A stretch of DNA of 64,000 bases from Zygnema cylindricum (taxonomy: Eukaryota > Streptophyta > Zygnematophyceae > Zygnematales > Zygnemataceae): positions 1-64,000 of the forward strand of contig JBBHKE010001182.1 of NCBI GenBank assembly GCA_037447655.1, read 5' to 3'. This document shows positions 1 to 11,002 of the stretch, piece after piece; position 1 is the stretch's first letter; every line of letters starts with the position of its first letter. The translations under genes and the position numbers were made by a program. The notes below the pieces were generated by a model that saw only the letters and a list, made by a program, of their open reading frames with translations, did not search any database and had not been told where the DNA came from.

Positions 1-320
1 ATTGCGCAAAGTTATTGAATCAGTGACGTCGACGTTGTCACAAGTGAGCATGACGTCACAATGTCACCAAACCCTAAACATCTACAATTTCACAAAAATC
101 TAGACGTCTACCACTGTCGCTGCTTTTGTTGGCGTCACCAATCGTCGGAAGCTTCGTAGTCGGCTTCAATCGTCACAAGTTGTACCTACGTCTACAACCG
201 TCACATTTCAAAGTTCCAATTTCATTTTAGCACATAGGGACCCTCTTCAAAGTAGTACGGAGAATCTTTACTACGGTCCAAATTACTTTATCAAAGTATC
301 GATTACATAGGGGCATACCC
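1..320. mobile_element. PIF/Harbinger-type element relic (one end)
   Basis: The segment is similar along its length to 3200-3526 and, in reverse complement, to the inner part of the element at 15665-16608. It ends in CATACCC followed by TTA at 321-323, matching the terminal GGGCRTG/TAA structure of the complete copies. The left end lies outside the window. It is rich in GACGTC and CGTC words and has no open reading frame. I infer a non-autonomous relative of the 14-16.6 kb elements. Confidence 0.55.
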
Positions 321-323
321 TTA

Positions 324-2010
324 TTAATTTAACGAAGGTTTTAGGGCTCAAGCGAAAGCCTAGAACCTTTCTCACTTTTTTTTTTTACCTCCATTAAATT
401 GTTATGTTTCACGCCTGTTCCTACAAGATTTGGTGTGTCAATGTGCCAATCGAGATATTAATACATCGCCAAAGCGTCGTCGTCACATGTACTACATTAA
501 TGCGGCACCATGTTGGATCTCATTGGATCAAAATTAAAATGCCGTTTTTATGAAGACCGATTGGATAAGCGGGCGGATAAAAGAAACGGTCGAAGCGTCA
601 CAAATTTATGGCGTTTAAATATAGGAAATTAGCCCCCAAGCAAATGACGTAGCTTTTCCCAATATAATGATTTTTTTTGTAATTTATTAATGCAAGGGTT
701 GCGGCCTATGTAGGCATCTTTCGGGGTCGAAAATCATTAAAAATAGTCATAAACTGACCGAAAAAAACAATAGGCGGTCTTAGCTGTAACACGATCTCCT
801 ACCTCTCAGAAAATCCCATTACTACAAACAATCCCAACCACACATTCCACACATTGGAAAATACACATCCACATTAGACAACACTCACATAAGGATAAAC
901 TTTAAATTAGAAGAAGCTTCTGTCCACATAACATTAGCTTGGTCTCTTGAACTCGTGGCTCAACCCTTCTTATTAAAGTGCTTTTCACTACTCTCCACTC
1001 TTAATAATTCTATCTCTTAACTACTAAAACACTATTTAGTTAGTAAGAGATTTCAATGCAAAAATGCCTCTTCTCCAATTTGGTGTTAATCGCTCAGGAC
1101 CAAGATCAGCCGGAATTTCCACAAACTTTTCCAAAGGAAAATATGTCTACTCTCCTCTTACACTTTACTATTTATCCATCATCGCCCTGGACTCGCCAGG
1201 CCAGAGTCAACGCTCCGTTTTAACAAGCTTTTTACCTGGGCCAATCATTGATCACCAAGGACTTAGACTGACCAATGCAAAAACGTGTGAAATCTCTTAC
1301 TAACTACTTAGCGCTTTACTAACCAATCAAACGTTACGTTTCACTAGGTAACATTTACGTGCAAAAGTGCGCGCCAAACGAAACGCGACTTCGCACAATC
1401 GTGCTTAACAAATTTCGCACGCGAAACTTCGTACGAAATTCCCTTAAGTGAAAGTGACGTTTCGTACTAAAATTTGTACGAAACTAACCACCGTGCATAC
1501 TAAATGTTTCATTAGAACTTTATGAAACGTACACGCGAAATTTCGGTACTAATTTGACCCTTAAACCGTTTCAATGATACCCACTTGTTCTTTAGACCCC
1601 ACGCTGTCACCTAAATACAAGTTATCCCCATATATTCCAACTAAACCTACAAATGGAGAACATTCAGTCCCCTCAAAACAATTACATTTTCATTACTCTT
1701 TAGGAATAGTGAACAATGCATCTCCAATTCAGAGTTTTCGCCCACTATTTGTAATTTTTCCTTGTATTACAAACGCAATAACATCAGCTTCACTCCATTG
1801 TTATTCAAAAACAATAATATTCGTGAAACAACAGATTAATTTCCATTATGTACCACTAACTAACAAGACCAAAACTGAGAAAAGAAGTATAACCTAAACC
1901 AATAAAATATCCATTCCTAACATAAAATGGACTTTGTTAGACAATAAACTCAAACACGTGCTTCCTTTAAACATTTCCAAACCAACAGGGTACAGCCTAA
2001 TTACACCCAA
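324..2010. other. Unassigned sequence, no supportable gene
   Basis: About 1.7 kb of AT-rich sequence. Open frames at 1064-1303 and 1574-1897 have no recognisable domain or convincing start context. The part at 1360-1540 is rich in CGAAAC and CGTACG words resembling the LTR of element C, so an old LTR remnant is possible but not shown. Confidence 0.4.
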
Positions 2011-2586
2011 TCAAATCAAAAGTGGTTCAATTAACTCCACCAGTTCCTCCATCTCCGGTCGAGACGACGACACTTCCTCTATACATCGTCGAGCCGCGAT
2101 TGCAAGAGCTTGAGCCGCAATCAAAACCTTTTCTTCAAAAAGAAGGAAAAGTAAATCTGGATCTACTAAACTTTTGACATCGGGTTCATTTCCCGCCAAA
2201 AAATCTTTTGCCCATTCACTTATTGAAACTTCATTTTCCACTTGGGCACTTCGTCCCGTAATGAGCTCGAGAAGCAAAATGCCGAAAGAATAGACATCGC
2301 TCTTGAAAGACAGTCGACCTGGAAAAACGGACGGAGAAAAAGGGAAATGAGGGAGAAGGGAAAGGGCGAGGGGGAGGGGGGTGGGAGAGGGAGAGGGAGA
2401 GGGAGAGGGAGAGGGAGTTAGAGAGGCAGAGGGAGAGGGAGAGGGAGAGAGAGCAGGAGAGAGACCTGTTTCCAAGTGGCTCGGGTCTGTATAACCCCAA
2501 ATTTGAAAAATATGTGTCGAAACATCCGTTTGGTCGTCATCCATCCGTTTAGCCTTTTTAAAATTATTTAGTTTTGAGTTAAACTC
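2011..2586 (-). CDS. Receptor-like kinase, last two exons (possible pseudokinase or gene relic)
   Basis: Two exons join in frame on the minus strand. Exon 2586-2466 encodes the activation segment, with TDVST and a WGY..P P-loop-like segment ending HLETG. Exon 2318-2011 continues with RLSFKSDVYSFGILLLELIT, the hallmark of plant receptor-like kinase subdomains VIII-IX, and ends with CIEE..SSRPEMEELVE (subdomain XI) and a TGA stop at 2011-2013. The intron 2465-2319 begins GT and ends CAG, and splicing restores the family reading frame with no lost residue. An acceptor AG precedes the first exon at 2588-2587. The DFG triad is replaced by NFK, so the magnesium-binding Asp is missing. That suggests a pseudokinase or a decayed gene. 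Upstream exons (P-loop, catalytic loop) were not found before the transposons begin at about 3.2 kb. Confidence 0.6.
   Translation of the reverse strand, partial: EFNSKLNNFKKAKRMDDDQTDVSTHIFQIWGYTDPSHLETGLSPALSPSPSPSASLTPSPSPSPSPSPTPLPLALSLLPHFPFSPSVFPGRLSFKSDVYSFGILLLELITGRSAQVENEVSISEWAKDFLAGNEPDVKSLVDPDLLFLLFEEKVLIAAQALAIAARRCIEEVSSSRPEMEELVELIEPLLI
2319..2465 (-). repeat. CT-rich microsatellite filling a kinase intron
   Basis: On the minus strand this 147-bp GT...AG intron consists largely of CTCTCC/CCCTCTCC repeats and ends in a TTTTTCCAG acceptor. A similar CTCTCC tract lies in the next intron upstream (2610-2640) and another on the plus strand at 3030-3055. Confidence 0.7.
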
Positions 2587-2588
2587 CT

Positions 2589-3199
2589 TGGGAAAAAAAG
2601 GAAATGAATTTAGAGAGAGGGAGAGGGAGAGGGCGAGGTTATACGGTCTTATTTTAGGTGGTGTGCCCATGTGGTGAAGTATCCGGTAAAACTTATAAAA
2701 ACCACAAAACAGTAGACGTCATCTATATATATTGAATGTACTCCGCTTTTGGCCTAATTTGCAAAAAGATTGTCGTGTTCCTCTTTTAGACCCACAGGCA
2801 TGCGATTCCAAGAAATCGGAAAACGTTAACCTGAGGTGATTGTAGTTCGGGTATCACTTGAACAAGCAATGACAAAGCGCCCACGCATGGGCCACAGGAA
2901 TGTGGATTTTTTTGCACAAGGGAGAGAACGCGCTATTTTTTTCCTTGACCGTCACGCGCATGTACTTCAAAAAAACTACAACTCGGACCTTTACTTTCAT
3001 TCATGTTTGCAAACATTTACGCTATCATCGCCTCTCCCTCTCCCTCTCCCTCTCACACGACCGCTCCTATCTTATACGTTTGGAATGAAACACTACATTA
3101 GTGGCATGAAATGGAAAAGCACTAAAAAAGAATTTCTTTGCCTATCTTTGGGCTAGTTTGATGGCAAGTTGAGTGAGAAAGACAAAAAAATATAATCGA
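2589..3199. other. Intron or intergenic sequence with CTCTCC tracts
   Basis: If the kinase gene extends upstream, this would be intron. It holds CTCTCC repeats near 2610-2640 and 3030-3055. The overlapping plus-strand frames at 2836-3156 and 2900-3088 show no domain and read through the simple repeat, so they are not called as genes. Confidence 0.35.
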
Positions 3200-3526
3200 G
3201 AAACCATGGCGAAAAGTATTGGAATTAGTGACGTCAATCCTATCACAAGGGAGCATGAGGTCACAATGTCACAAAACCCTAAACGTCAACAATGTCATAA
3301 AACACTGAATGTCTACAACCGTCGCTATTTTTGTATACGACACCAATTGTCGCAAATTTTGAATTCATCTACAACCATCACAAGTTTTTATCCATGTCTA
3401 GATCCGTCACATTTCAAAGTAACGATTTTATATGCGCACATTGGAATGCACTGCAAAGTAGCATGGAAAATCTTCACTAAAATACAAAGTACCACTTCAA
3501 AGTATCGGTTACATAGGCACACCCCC
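3200..3526. mobile_element. PIF/Harbinger-type element relic
   Basis: The sequence parallels 1-320 and the reverse complement of the middle of 15665-16608, including a CCATGGCG start of similarity, repeated GACGTC/CGTC words, and an end reading TCGGTTACAT then ACCCCC followed by TTA (3527-3529). The left terminus is not recognisable. The LTR of element A1 inserted immediately to its right, at 3535. Confidence 0.55.
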
Positions 3527-3534
3527 TTAGTGAT

Positions 3535-3974
3535 TGTTAGGTTCTTTGTGAAACGACGTCTCAGTTATGTTGAGCGTCGTAATATAATTTTATATTGTTA
3601 TGCGTGGCGTGGCATGATTAGTTTAGTTTTATATAGTTTGGTTTTGGTTTTGCGTGCGTAGTACTTTAGTACCCTAGTATTGTACGGCGGTATGTTTGTT
3701 TCGTACAGTACCGCGTACTTTATATAGTTTCGATAGTTGTTTGTTTTGATTGGTTCGCGCGCGTACTTTTGTACGACGTTTTATTGTCCTGTACTTGTTG
3801 TTTCGTGAGAGAGAGTATTTAGGACTTAGTTGTTTGGGAGAAAAGTATCTTTTGTAAGGGGAAAACTTCCGGTGAAATATATTTGTCTTTTGCTGGAGTG
3901 TCTTCTTCTTGCTATCTCTTGCTTCCGCATCATACTCTATCTTTCTTCTATCCTTGTGTGTATCGATCCTAACA
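3535..3974 (+). repeat. 5' LTR of element A1
   Basis: A 440-bp direct repeat of 11003-11506, with TGTTAGG/CCTAACA inverted termini. It contains repeated GTAC-bearing words. The right edge is set by the primer-binding site three bases downstream. Confidence 0.88.
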
Positions 3975-3976
3975 AT

Positions 3977-3989
3977 TGGTATCGGAGCT
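3977..3989 (+). promoter_or_regulatory. Primer-binding site, initiator tRNA-Met 3' end
   Basis: TGGTATCGGAGCT matches the standard plant copia site TGGTATCAGAGCC except for two positions. It would pair with the 3' end of initiator tRNA-Met, unlike the half-tRNA sites of families B, C, D and E in this window. The same motif is at 16808-16820 and, on the minus strand, at 35119-35107. Confidence 0.85.
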
Positions 3990-4033
3990 AGCTTGCTCCT
4001 TTAAGAGATCTCAAGGTGGCAAGTCTTGCCGCC

Positions 4034-4592
4034 ATGGGGGGAAAGAAGAAGAAGTCCTCATCCACACCTTCTCCTATTGCGGCTCCTAATCCGGATCTAC
4101 CGGATCTACCGGATCTGGCCGATTCATCTCCAGATCAGAGTGTGAAAGATTTCGGCTTCGGAGGAGAGACGACTTTTGAAAAGGGCTCTCCCTCCAACCC
4201 ACTTCCAAAAGAGGAGAAAGAGAAACAAGAGGGTGGTGTTGACCGAAGATCGTCTCAATGAGTTGTTTGACGGCTTTCTTACTCTAGTAGATCAACGGAT
4301 CTCGGATGCCAATCGAAAGGGGAAGTTTAAAGTGGAGGAGGAGGATCCGATCTTGAATACTTTTGAAGTGGCTTTGGATGGATGGGTCGAGGATGACGAT
4401 ATTTTGAGGGAGGCTCTCCGAAAGGGGAAGTTAGTGCTCGAGAACAACTCGGATCTTGAATATGAATCCGATGACGAGTTACCAATCCCATCTATGCCGG
4501 GGAAGATCGTTCTCTTTAACGGATCTAACTACCAAATATGGAAGAAATATATCAAGGCGCAACTCATTCTCCGTCGCCTTTGGAAGATCGTG
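4034..4592 (+). pseudogene. gag N-terminal part of A1, frameshifted
   Basis: The most likely start is ATG at 4034 (MGGKKKKSSS), 45 bases after the PBS. A frame extends upstream from a GTG but needs no such start. A lysine/serine-rich N-terminus is followed by repeated PDLPDL. The frame changes near 4230 and continues through an acidic stretch (EYESDDELP) and the start of the gag core (VLFNGSNYQIWKKYI). It is cut off by F1 at 4593. The counterpart in A2 (35062-34590) is open without the 4230 frameshift. Confidence 0.75.
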
Positions 4593-6549
4593 CCACTTTG
4601 ACCAGCTAACACTTAACACTACAAAAAGCCACTTAGTAGAGCTCACACTTAACAAAATACTGACAGAGTTTCAAGCACAAACTCTGATAAGTCACAAAGT
4701 GACACACTTACAAAAACAGTCTTAAATGTCACTTTCCTTAGTGAACTTGTACAAGTTGATTCAATCAAATGTCTAATCCCTACTTTATACAAACAAGACT
4801 ATTTGACTATCTATCTGCCAATAAGATCACTGTAGGCGCACTATCGTACTGTCGGTTCCACTACCTAGTGAACTTAATCCTAAGTACAATTTCCTGCTGC
4901 AAATAATCCTGATTTGTCCTAAGTAATTCATACTAATCGGTACTTCTTTGATTGTACCTGATGATCTATCTTACACCGACTTTCACCAACACAAACAAGG
5001 AGTTTGTACGCCGACAATCGAATCTGTCCATATAATCCGCGGTGATTTCCGTCCGTAGGTCGTAACAGAATGTTTCATTTTAGTACGCACGGAATTCTTT
5101 TCGTATTATGTTTCTCTTCGTCTGACGCGTTTGAATTCTGTAACGTCTCTTTAAAGTAGACAACATTTCGTCGCTGATCATCGCTATTCTAGCGACGAGA
5201 TTATCTCATCGCTGAGAGTCCATAGTTTTCCCAAAAATAATACTCCCCCTAAACTTTGGACTCTCAATCACTTAGACCACAAGATTCTTTACAGTACTCT
5301 AACTTTAGAGCAGGTAAGGCTTTGGTTAGCATGTCTGCCACCATTTTCGAATCTGGTAAATATTGCAATTTTATAATTTTAGAGAAGACCTTTTCTCTAA
5401 CAAAATGAAGCCTGATATCCATGTGTTTGGTTTTGAAATGGTGACATGGATTGGAAGCAATTGAAATAGCTGCCTAATTATCACACCAAACAATTTGTGG
5501 ACCTAATAGCATAAATCCTAGTTCTTATAGAATTGATTTCACCCATAATAATTCCTTTACCGCCACGCTTGCTGTTGTTCTGAGACAAGTGTTGGTACTG
5601 AAGATGAAGAAGATGCAGCAGTAGTCATCGTAGAACAAATCAAGAGAGGAAGCTTCCACAAATACCGATGGCTGAACAGCAACTTTGACAGACTATAACT
5701 TTCAGAAAAAAGCTCCAAACGTCCTGAAAATTTGCCACAAAGTAGATAACATACAAAGGAACACACACACAAAATTTCAATCAATTCCGCTGACAAATCT
5801 GTGAGATATGTAGAAATGAAATTACATAAAACTGAGTGTACAGTTTTTATATCATTTGTTCCTAAAAATCAAATTCACTAAGTCCTACTTTTATACACCG
5901 AAACTACACTAAGCTGTACGGAGGCATTCCAGCCGTACATCTTACATTCTATCACAAATATTTACACCGAAGTTCAGACAAGCACAAACTCTGATCAGTC
6001 ACAAAGTGACACACTTACAAAAACAGTCTTAAATGTCACTTTCCTTAGTGAACTTGTACAAGTTGATTCAATCAAATGTCTAATCCCTACTTTATACAAA
6101 CAAGACTATCGGACTATCTAACTGCCAATAAGATCACTGTAGGCGCACTATCGTACTGTCGGTTCCACTACCTATTGCACTTAAACCTAAGTACAATTTC
6201 CTGCTGCAAATAATCTTGATTTGTCCTAAGTAATTCATACTGATCGGTACTTCTTTGATTGTACCTGATGATCTATCTTACACCAACTTTCTCCAACACA
6301 AATAAGGAGTTTGTACGCTGACAATCGAATCTGTCCATATAATCCGCGGTGATTTCCGTCCGTAGGTCGTAACAGAATGTTTCATTTTAGTACGCACAAA
6401 ATTCTTTTCGTATTATGTTTCTCTTCGTCTGACGCGTTTGAATTCTGTAACGTCTCTTTAAAGTAGACAACATTTCGTCGCTGATCATCGCTATTCTAGC
6501 GACGAGATTATCTCATCGCTGAGAGTCTATAGTTTTCCCAAAAATAATA
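4593..6549 (-). mobile_element. Internally deleted copia element F1, nested antisense in A1
   Basis: On the minus strand the order is a 977-bp 5' LTR (6549-5573), a 330-bp interior with only the C-terminal RNase H region (5572-5243), and a 571-bp truncated 3' LTR (5242-4672) with an 80-bp tail. The LTR starts TATTATTTTTGGG and ends CAGAACAACA. There is no PBS, gag, protease, integrase or RT. The same derivative with the same LTR and interior lengths sits in A2 (32563-34590). The host sequence at 4474-4592 is repeated to the right at 6550-6672, so this is not a simple insertion. Confidence 0.85.
5243..5572 (-). pseudogene. RNase H C-terminal remnant of F1
   Basis: The minus-strand sequence joins the LTR end directly to a KELLWVKS segment, then the GPQIVWCDN and HHFKTKHMDI region and the terminal MLTKALP motif of copia RNase H. 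In-frame stops interrupt it (WCDN is followed by a stop). A purine-rich PPT, TTTAGGGGGAG, lies between it and the 3' LTR. Confidence 0.75.
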
Positions 6550-7775
6550 ATGACGAGTTACCGATCCCTTTCTATGCCAGGGAAGATCGTCCTCTTTAAC
6601 GAATCCAACTATCAAATATGGAATAAATATATCAAGGAGCAACTCATTCTCCGTCACCTTTGGAAGATCGTGAATGGAGAAGAAAAGATGCCGATCGACG
6701 ATCTAAAGGCTCGCCGTCTTTCGAAGAAAAAAATCTTGTGGCCATCACAGGCCTCATGCATGATCATTTCCTTACCCGAGATACGGCGCATGAGTGTTGG
6801 AAGGCGCTCGAAGGCCAATTTGAGAAGGGGCTCCAAAACAAGTGGCAATATGCCTACACGGACTATATCCAATTTAAGATAAAGTCTAACGAATCAATCG
6901 ATGATGCGATCAAGCGATACAATATTATTGTGGAGCAACTCTCGAATAACGGTCGGACTATTATCGAGGAGGATAAAGTAATCGGTCTCATCAATGCCTT
7001 ACCCAACAACCTCACTTACCTCAAGGAGATTCTTTGGGCACAAACTAATCCGAGTTATGAGTTCCTTGTTAATTACCTTAAAACCACCGAGAGAAATCGC
7101 GGAGGTCCTCCTAAAGCTTCGGCCTCGGGTGGATCTCTGAACGCATCCTCCGAAGAACCCGCGGATCTAAATTTTCTTCGTGGGGGAAGAGGGGGAAGGG
7201 GAAGAGGAGGCGGATCTAGGGGAAGGGGAAGAAGCACCGAAAGGAGGGGAAACTTTCCCGGTCAATCCGCTTTCCAAGATCAATCTACTGTCACTTGCTT
7301 TCCATGCAATAAACCTGGTCATATGTCCTCCTCTTGCCAGGACAAAGAAAAACAATGCCACTATTGCGGGAAATGGGGACATATTAGTCCCCAATGTTAC
7401 GCGAGATTTGACGTGGGCGGCGGCCGCGGCGGTCGCGGCGGCGGCAACGACAGATTTGTTGGACGTGGCGGTGGCCGATTTGATAAAGGGGGGCGCGGTG
7501 GACGTGGCGGCCGATTCGACGACCATAGACACTTCGTTGGGGAAAATGACGAGAGAGACGAAGGTCCGACTATATTTTCCACGCTAAATATCACAAACAA
7601 AACAACGTCTTTCGAAGCGCAAAACGATAAGGAGTGGATCATTGACTCCGGCGCTTCGCATCACCTATGTACGGACGACACGTTTTTTGAGGAAATGCAA
7701 ACTTTGACCATACCCAAAAATATTACTGTCGCTAGTGGTCAAGTCATTTCCATTGGTACAGTTGGTACAGTATGA
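6550..7775 (+). pseudogene. gag core, zinc knuckles and protease of A1
   Basis: Reading resumes with ATGACGAGTT, repeating host sequence already present left of F1. The gag core (SNYQIW; WKALEGQFEKG; a helical AIKRYNIIVEQL segment) is followed by an arginine-glycine-rich stretch, two CCHC knuckles (CFPCNKPGHMSSSC and CHYCGKWGHISPQC), a second RGG stretch, and the protease site WIIDSGASHH near 7635-7660. A frameshift lies near 6715, and the same frameshift is in A2. A stop at 7773 cuts the protease. Gag packages RNA and the protease would process the polyprotein. Confidence 0.85.
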
Positions 7776-9400
7776 CGTGACCCGATTACGCTAGATCCAA
7801 ATGGAACTGAACGAATCTCCGAAATCTAGCTGTTGAACGTACTTTATATTCTAGGCGGCTCTGCGAATCTTTTGAGCGTACCCCAAATCCAAAAATCTGG
7901 CGCGAGCGTGTACGCATTAGGAGGTTCAACGATCAAAATTGTACATAGTGATGGATTGACAATCGGTGAGGGCGAAGTATTTGACGCTTTCCATAGTCGT
8001 CTTTTATAAAAGCGCCCAAAGTCAAATCGTCATGATGACAGCATAATTGGACATATCGCCGAAATTAAAAGAGATATGACGCTATGGCACCATCGCATGT
8101 GCCACACATCAGAACAAAATTTGAAACGTATGATCAAAGTCGGTTGCACGTGCGGCTTAGATCTGACGTTAGGAGAAAAAGTCAACGGTTGTGACGGTTG
8201 CAATCAAGGTCGTCAAATCCGAAAACCGCATCCCACTAAAGACACAAATTTTCGATCTACACATCTACTTGAAAAGGTACACGTGGATCTCTGCAGTGAC
8301 GTCAAACCTGAAAGTTTGGGGGGGAACAAATACATCATGGTTATTGTTGACAATTATTCTAGATTTACATGGGTATATCTACTCAAAAATAAATCCAATG
8401 CATCCGCAAAATTTGAAGAGTGGCATGTTATGGCCGAAAGGCAATGTGAACAAAAATTAAAGGCGGTTCAATCCGATAATGGAGGGGAGTTTAAGGCATT
8501 TGATCCGTATTGCAAGAAATGGGGGATCCGACAAGAATTTACGGCATTTTACTCACCGGAATCGAATGGAATCGCCGAGCGCAAAAATCGCACACTTTAA
8601 GTAATGGTGCGCTCGATGATTCACGGATCGGGAAGAAAGGAGTATTCATGGGGAGATGCGATCTTAACGGCTAATTATATTTGTAACCGTCGACTTACCT
8701 CTATTTCGGGCAACAAGACTCCTCACGAGTTATGGTATGGACGAAAACCTTCACTACATCATTTGCGAATTTGGGGGTGTCAAGCGACGGTATATATCGA
8801 ATCGGTAAAACGACGAGGTAAATTTTCTTCTCGTAGTTGGTCGGGAATTTTTGTGAGGTATAGCTCCAAAGGGAGCTTATACCGAGTTTATGATCCGATT
8901 CGTCATGTAATTGAAGAGAGTCGTAATGTGAATTTCCACGAGGATCTTAACGTTGCAATTTCTCGTTCGGAAAAGTTCTCTACTAATCATGATTTTCTTG
9001 AATTGAATGAATCTCTCTCTTTTCCTCATCTTGATGATTCGGATTCCGAAATGAGGCAGATCCTATCGTCAAAATTAAGAGGGGGAAAGCTAATTCCGAA
9101 ATTCATCCGGAATTAATTAATTTTGACGCCATCCGAAGTGACCAAAGTGAAAATTCCCGAATGTCTTCGGACACTCGCCGATCTAAAGGTTCTAAATCTC
9201 CGAGTGCTTCCTTCCACGAGGAAGAAACCCAAACTGAAAAATCCGAAAACGAAAAAGACAATGAGGTTCCATTACAAAGGAGTCAACGTGAGACGAAGGG
9301 AAAGAAGCCAAATCGGTTATCATTTGATTGCAAAGGTGGAAATGTCAAAAATTCCAATTATTTTATTTCGGCCGCCTCGGAGGAGGCATTGCTTTTGTAG
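7776..9400 (+). pseudogene. Integrase region of A1
   Basis: Contains the GAG-pre-integrase HHCC motif (LWHHRMCHT... CDGCNQG, 8076-8215) and the catalytic core with HVDLCSD, VDNYSRF and SDNGGEF (the DDE triad; the Glu lies in ESNGIAERKNR). A TAA at 8598-8600 interrupts the core, and the identical stop is in A2 (30514-30512). The frame then continues from 8604 through the C-terminal region (ELWYGRKPSLHHLRIWGC) and an acidic linker to about 9400. Several stops and shifts lie at 7776-8075. Confidence 0.83.
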
Positions 9401-10926
9401 CAATCATTGACCCAGAATATGCTCGGCGATCCCCAATCTTACGCCGAGAAACGAAGCTCGATGGATTGGGAGGATAAATGGAAACTGGCGTAGGAGAGAG
9501 AACTAAAATCCATTATCGATAACAAAACTTTTGAGGAGGTGAGTTTATCGGAGGGGAAGAAGGCGATTGATGCCAAATGGATATTTAAAACAAAAACTGG
9601 TGCTACGGGGGAGATAATAAAATATAAGGCTAGATTGGTGTGTAAAAGTTTTCAACAAGTAGAGGGGGTTGATTATTCGAAAACTTATGCACCGGATGTC
9701 AAGTTTGATTCTTTGAGAATGATAATTGCTATTGCGGCCGCGGGGAATAAGCATATACATCTAATGGATGTAGAAACGGCCTTTTTAAATGGAGAATTAG
9801 AAGAGGAGGTGTATATGAAGGTGCCCGAGGGTGTGCCCTCAAAAGGAGGAAAAGTATGGCGGCTGCGAAAATCCTTGTACGGATTAAAACAAGCACCGAG
9901 GACATGGTATCTTCGTCTTCATAAGGTACTTACTAATTATGGTTTTTTTCGTACAATTTCGGATTCCGGAGTTTACGTGAAAGGAGAGGGAAAGGACCAA
10001 ATTATTTTTTCTGTGTATGTCGATGACTTCCTAATGATTAGTGACACATTGTCTGTTATTAGTAAGTTAAAAGAGTACCTAAGTATACATTTTAAAGTTA
10101 TAGACCTTGGAGAAGTAAGGTACATCTTGGGGATAGAAGTCATAAGGTCTAGCGAGAATGTAATTAAATTAAGTCAAGCTCAGTACTGCAAAGAGGTATT
10201 GACTAGATTTTGTATGATTGGCGCGAAATCTGTCTCGACGCCATTAGATCTAAAAGTACAGTACAAAAAGTACGAAGAGGAAGAAAATATTTCAGTACCA
10301 TATCATGAAGCAGTTGGTAGTCTAATGTATTTGAGTGTAGGCACGCGTCCGGATATTGCGACGGCGGTGTCAATTGTCAGTCGTTATTGCAATGCTCCAA
10401 AAAAGTAACATTGGGAGGTAGTGAAACGGATATTTCGCTATTTAGCAGGTACGATGGACTTTGGCTTGGTGTATGCGACCAAAAGGGACTCTTTGCAGTG
10501 TATCGGTTATTGCGACGCAGATTGGGGGGGAGATTTCGACAGTGGAAAATCCACGTCAGGGTACGCATTCATTTTGGGCGGCGCGGCAGTATCTTGGAGT
10601 TCGCGACTCTAACCTACGGTTGCGCTAAGTTCCACAAAAGCAGAATATATATCTGCGTGTCATACTGCAAAGGCGTCTGTGTGGATCAAGGAGATGCTTG
10701 GTGAGTTGGGCGTTGTAATTGGTTGCTTTCAGATCTTTACTCACAGCATGAGTTTGATGGTGCTTGTGAAAAATCCGGTCTTTCACAAGCGAACAAAACA
10801 TATTCGTATCCAGTGGCATTTTCAGTGGCATTTTGTACGCGATTTGGTTGTTGCGAAGGAGATTGAGTTTACGTATGTGTCGACTTTGGAGGAGGCCGCA
10901 AAGATGTTGACTAAGGCGGCGGTTTA
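9401..10926 (+). pseudogene. Reverse transcriptase and RNase H of A1
   Basis: The open frame 9539-10408 carries AIDAKWIFKTK, the copia motif DVETAFLNGELEEEVYM, LYGLKQAPR and the polymerase YVDD site near 10015. RNase H follows in two shifted frames: RIFRYLAGT, CDADWGGD and a STSGY..GGAAVSWSS segment, ending with the MLTKAAV motif near 10924. An in-frame stop at 10406 and a frameshift near 10615 disable it. Confidence 0.85.
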
Positions 10927-10985
10927 GGTCGTACTTTTAGGTGGACGACCTAAATTGGGGTTATTTTCAGTTTGAGAGGGGGTTT

Positions 10986-11002
10986 CACAAAGAGAGGGGG
11001 AT
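10986..11002 (+). promoter_or_regulatory. Polypurine tract of A1
   Basis: A purine run, AAAGAGAGGGGGA, directly precedes TGTTAGG of the 3' LTR, in the place where plus-strand DNA synthesis is primed. Confidence 0.75.

Noticed and set aside
1064-1897. Two short open frames in the left intergenic part
   Set aside because: No similarity to a domain, no splice or promoter context, typical chance length.
7167-7642. Overlapping frames opposite and beside the A1 gag (and the equivalents at 31482-31932)
   Set aside because: Alanine/proline/serine-rich shadows of the Arg/Gly-rich gag region, in a GC-rich stretch that lacks stops in other frames.
8598-8600. TAA read as glutamine (altered genetic code)
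   Set aside because: The sister position would fit Gln and the stop is shared by A1 and A2, but other stops replace Trp, Arg and Gly, and real ends of frames use TAA, TAG and TGA. Decay of a shared ancestor is simpler.
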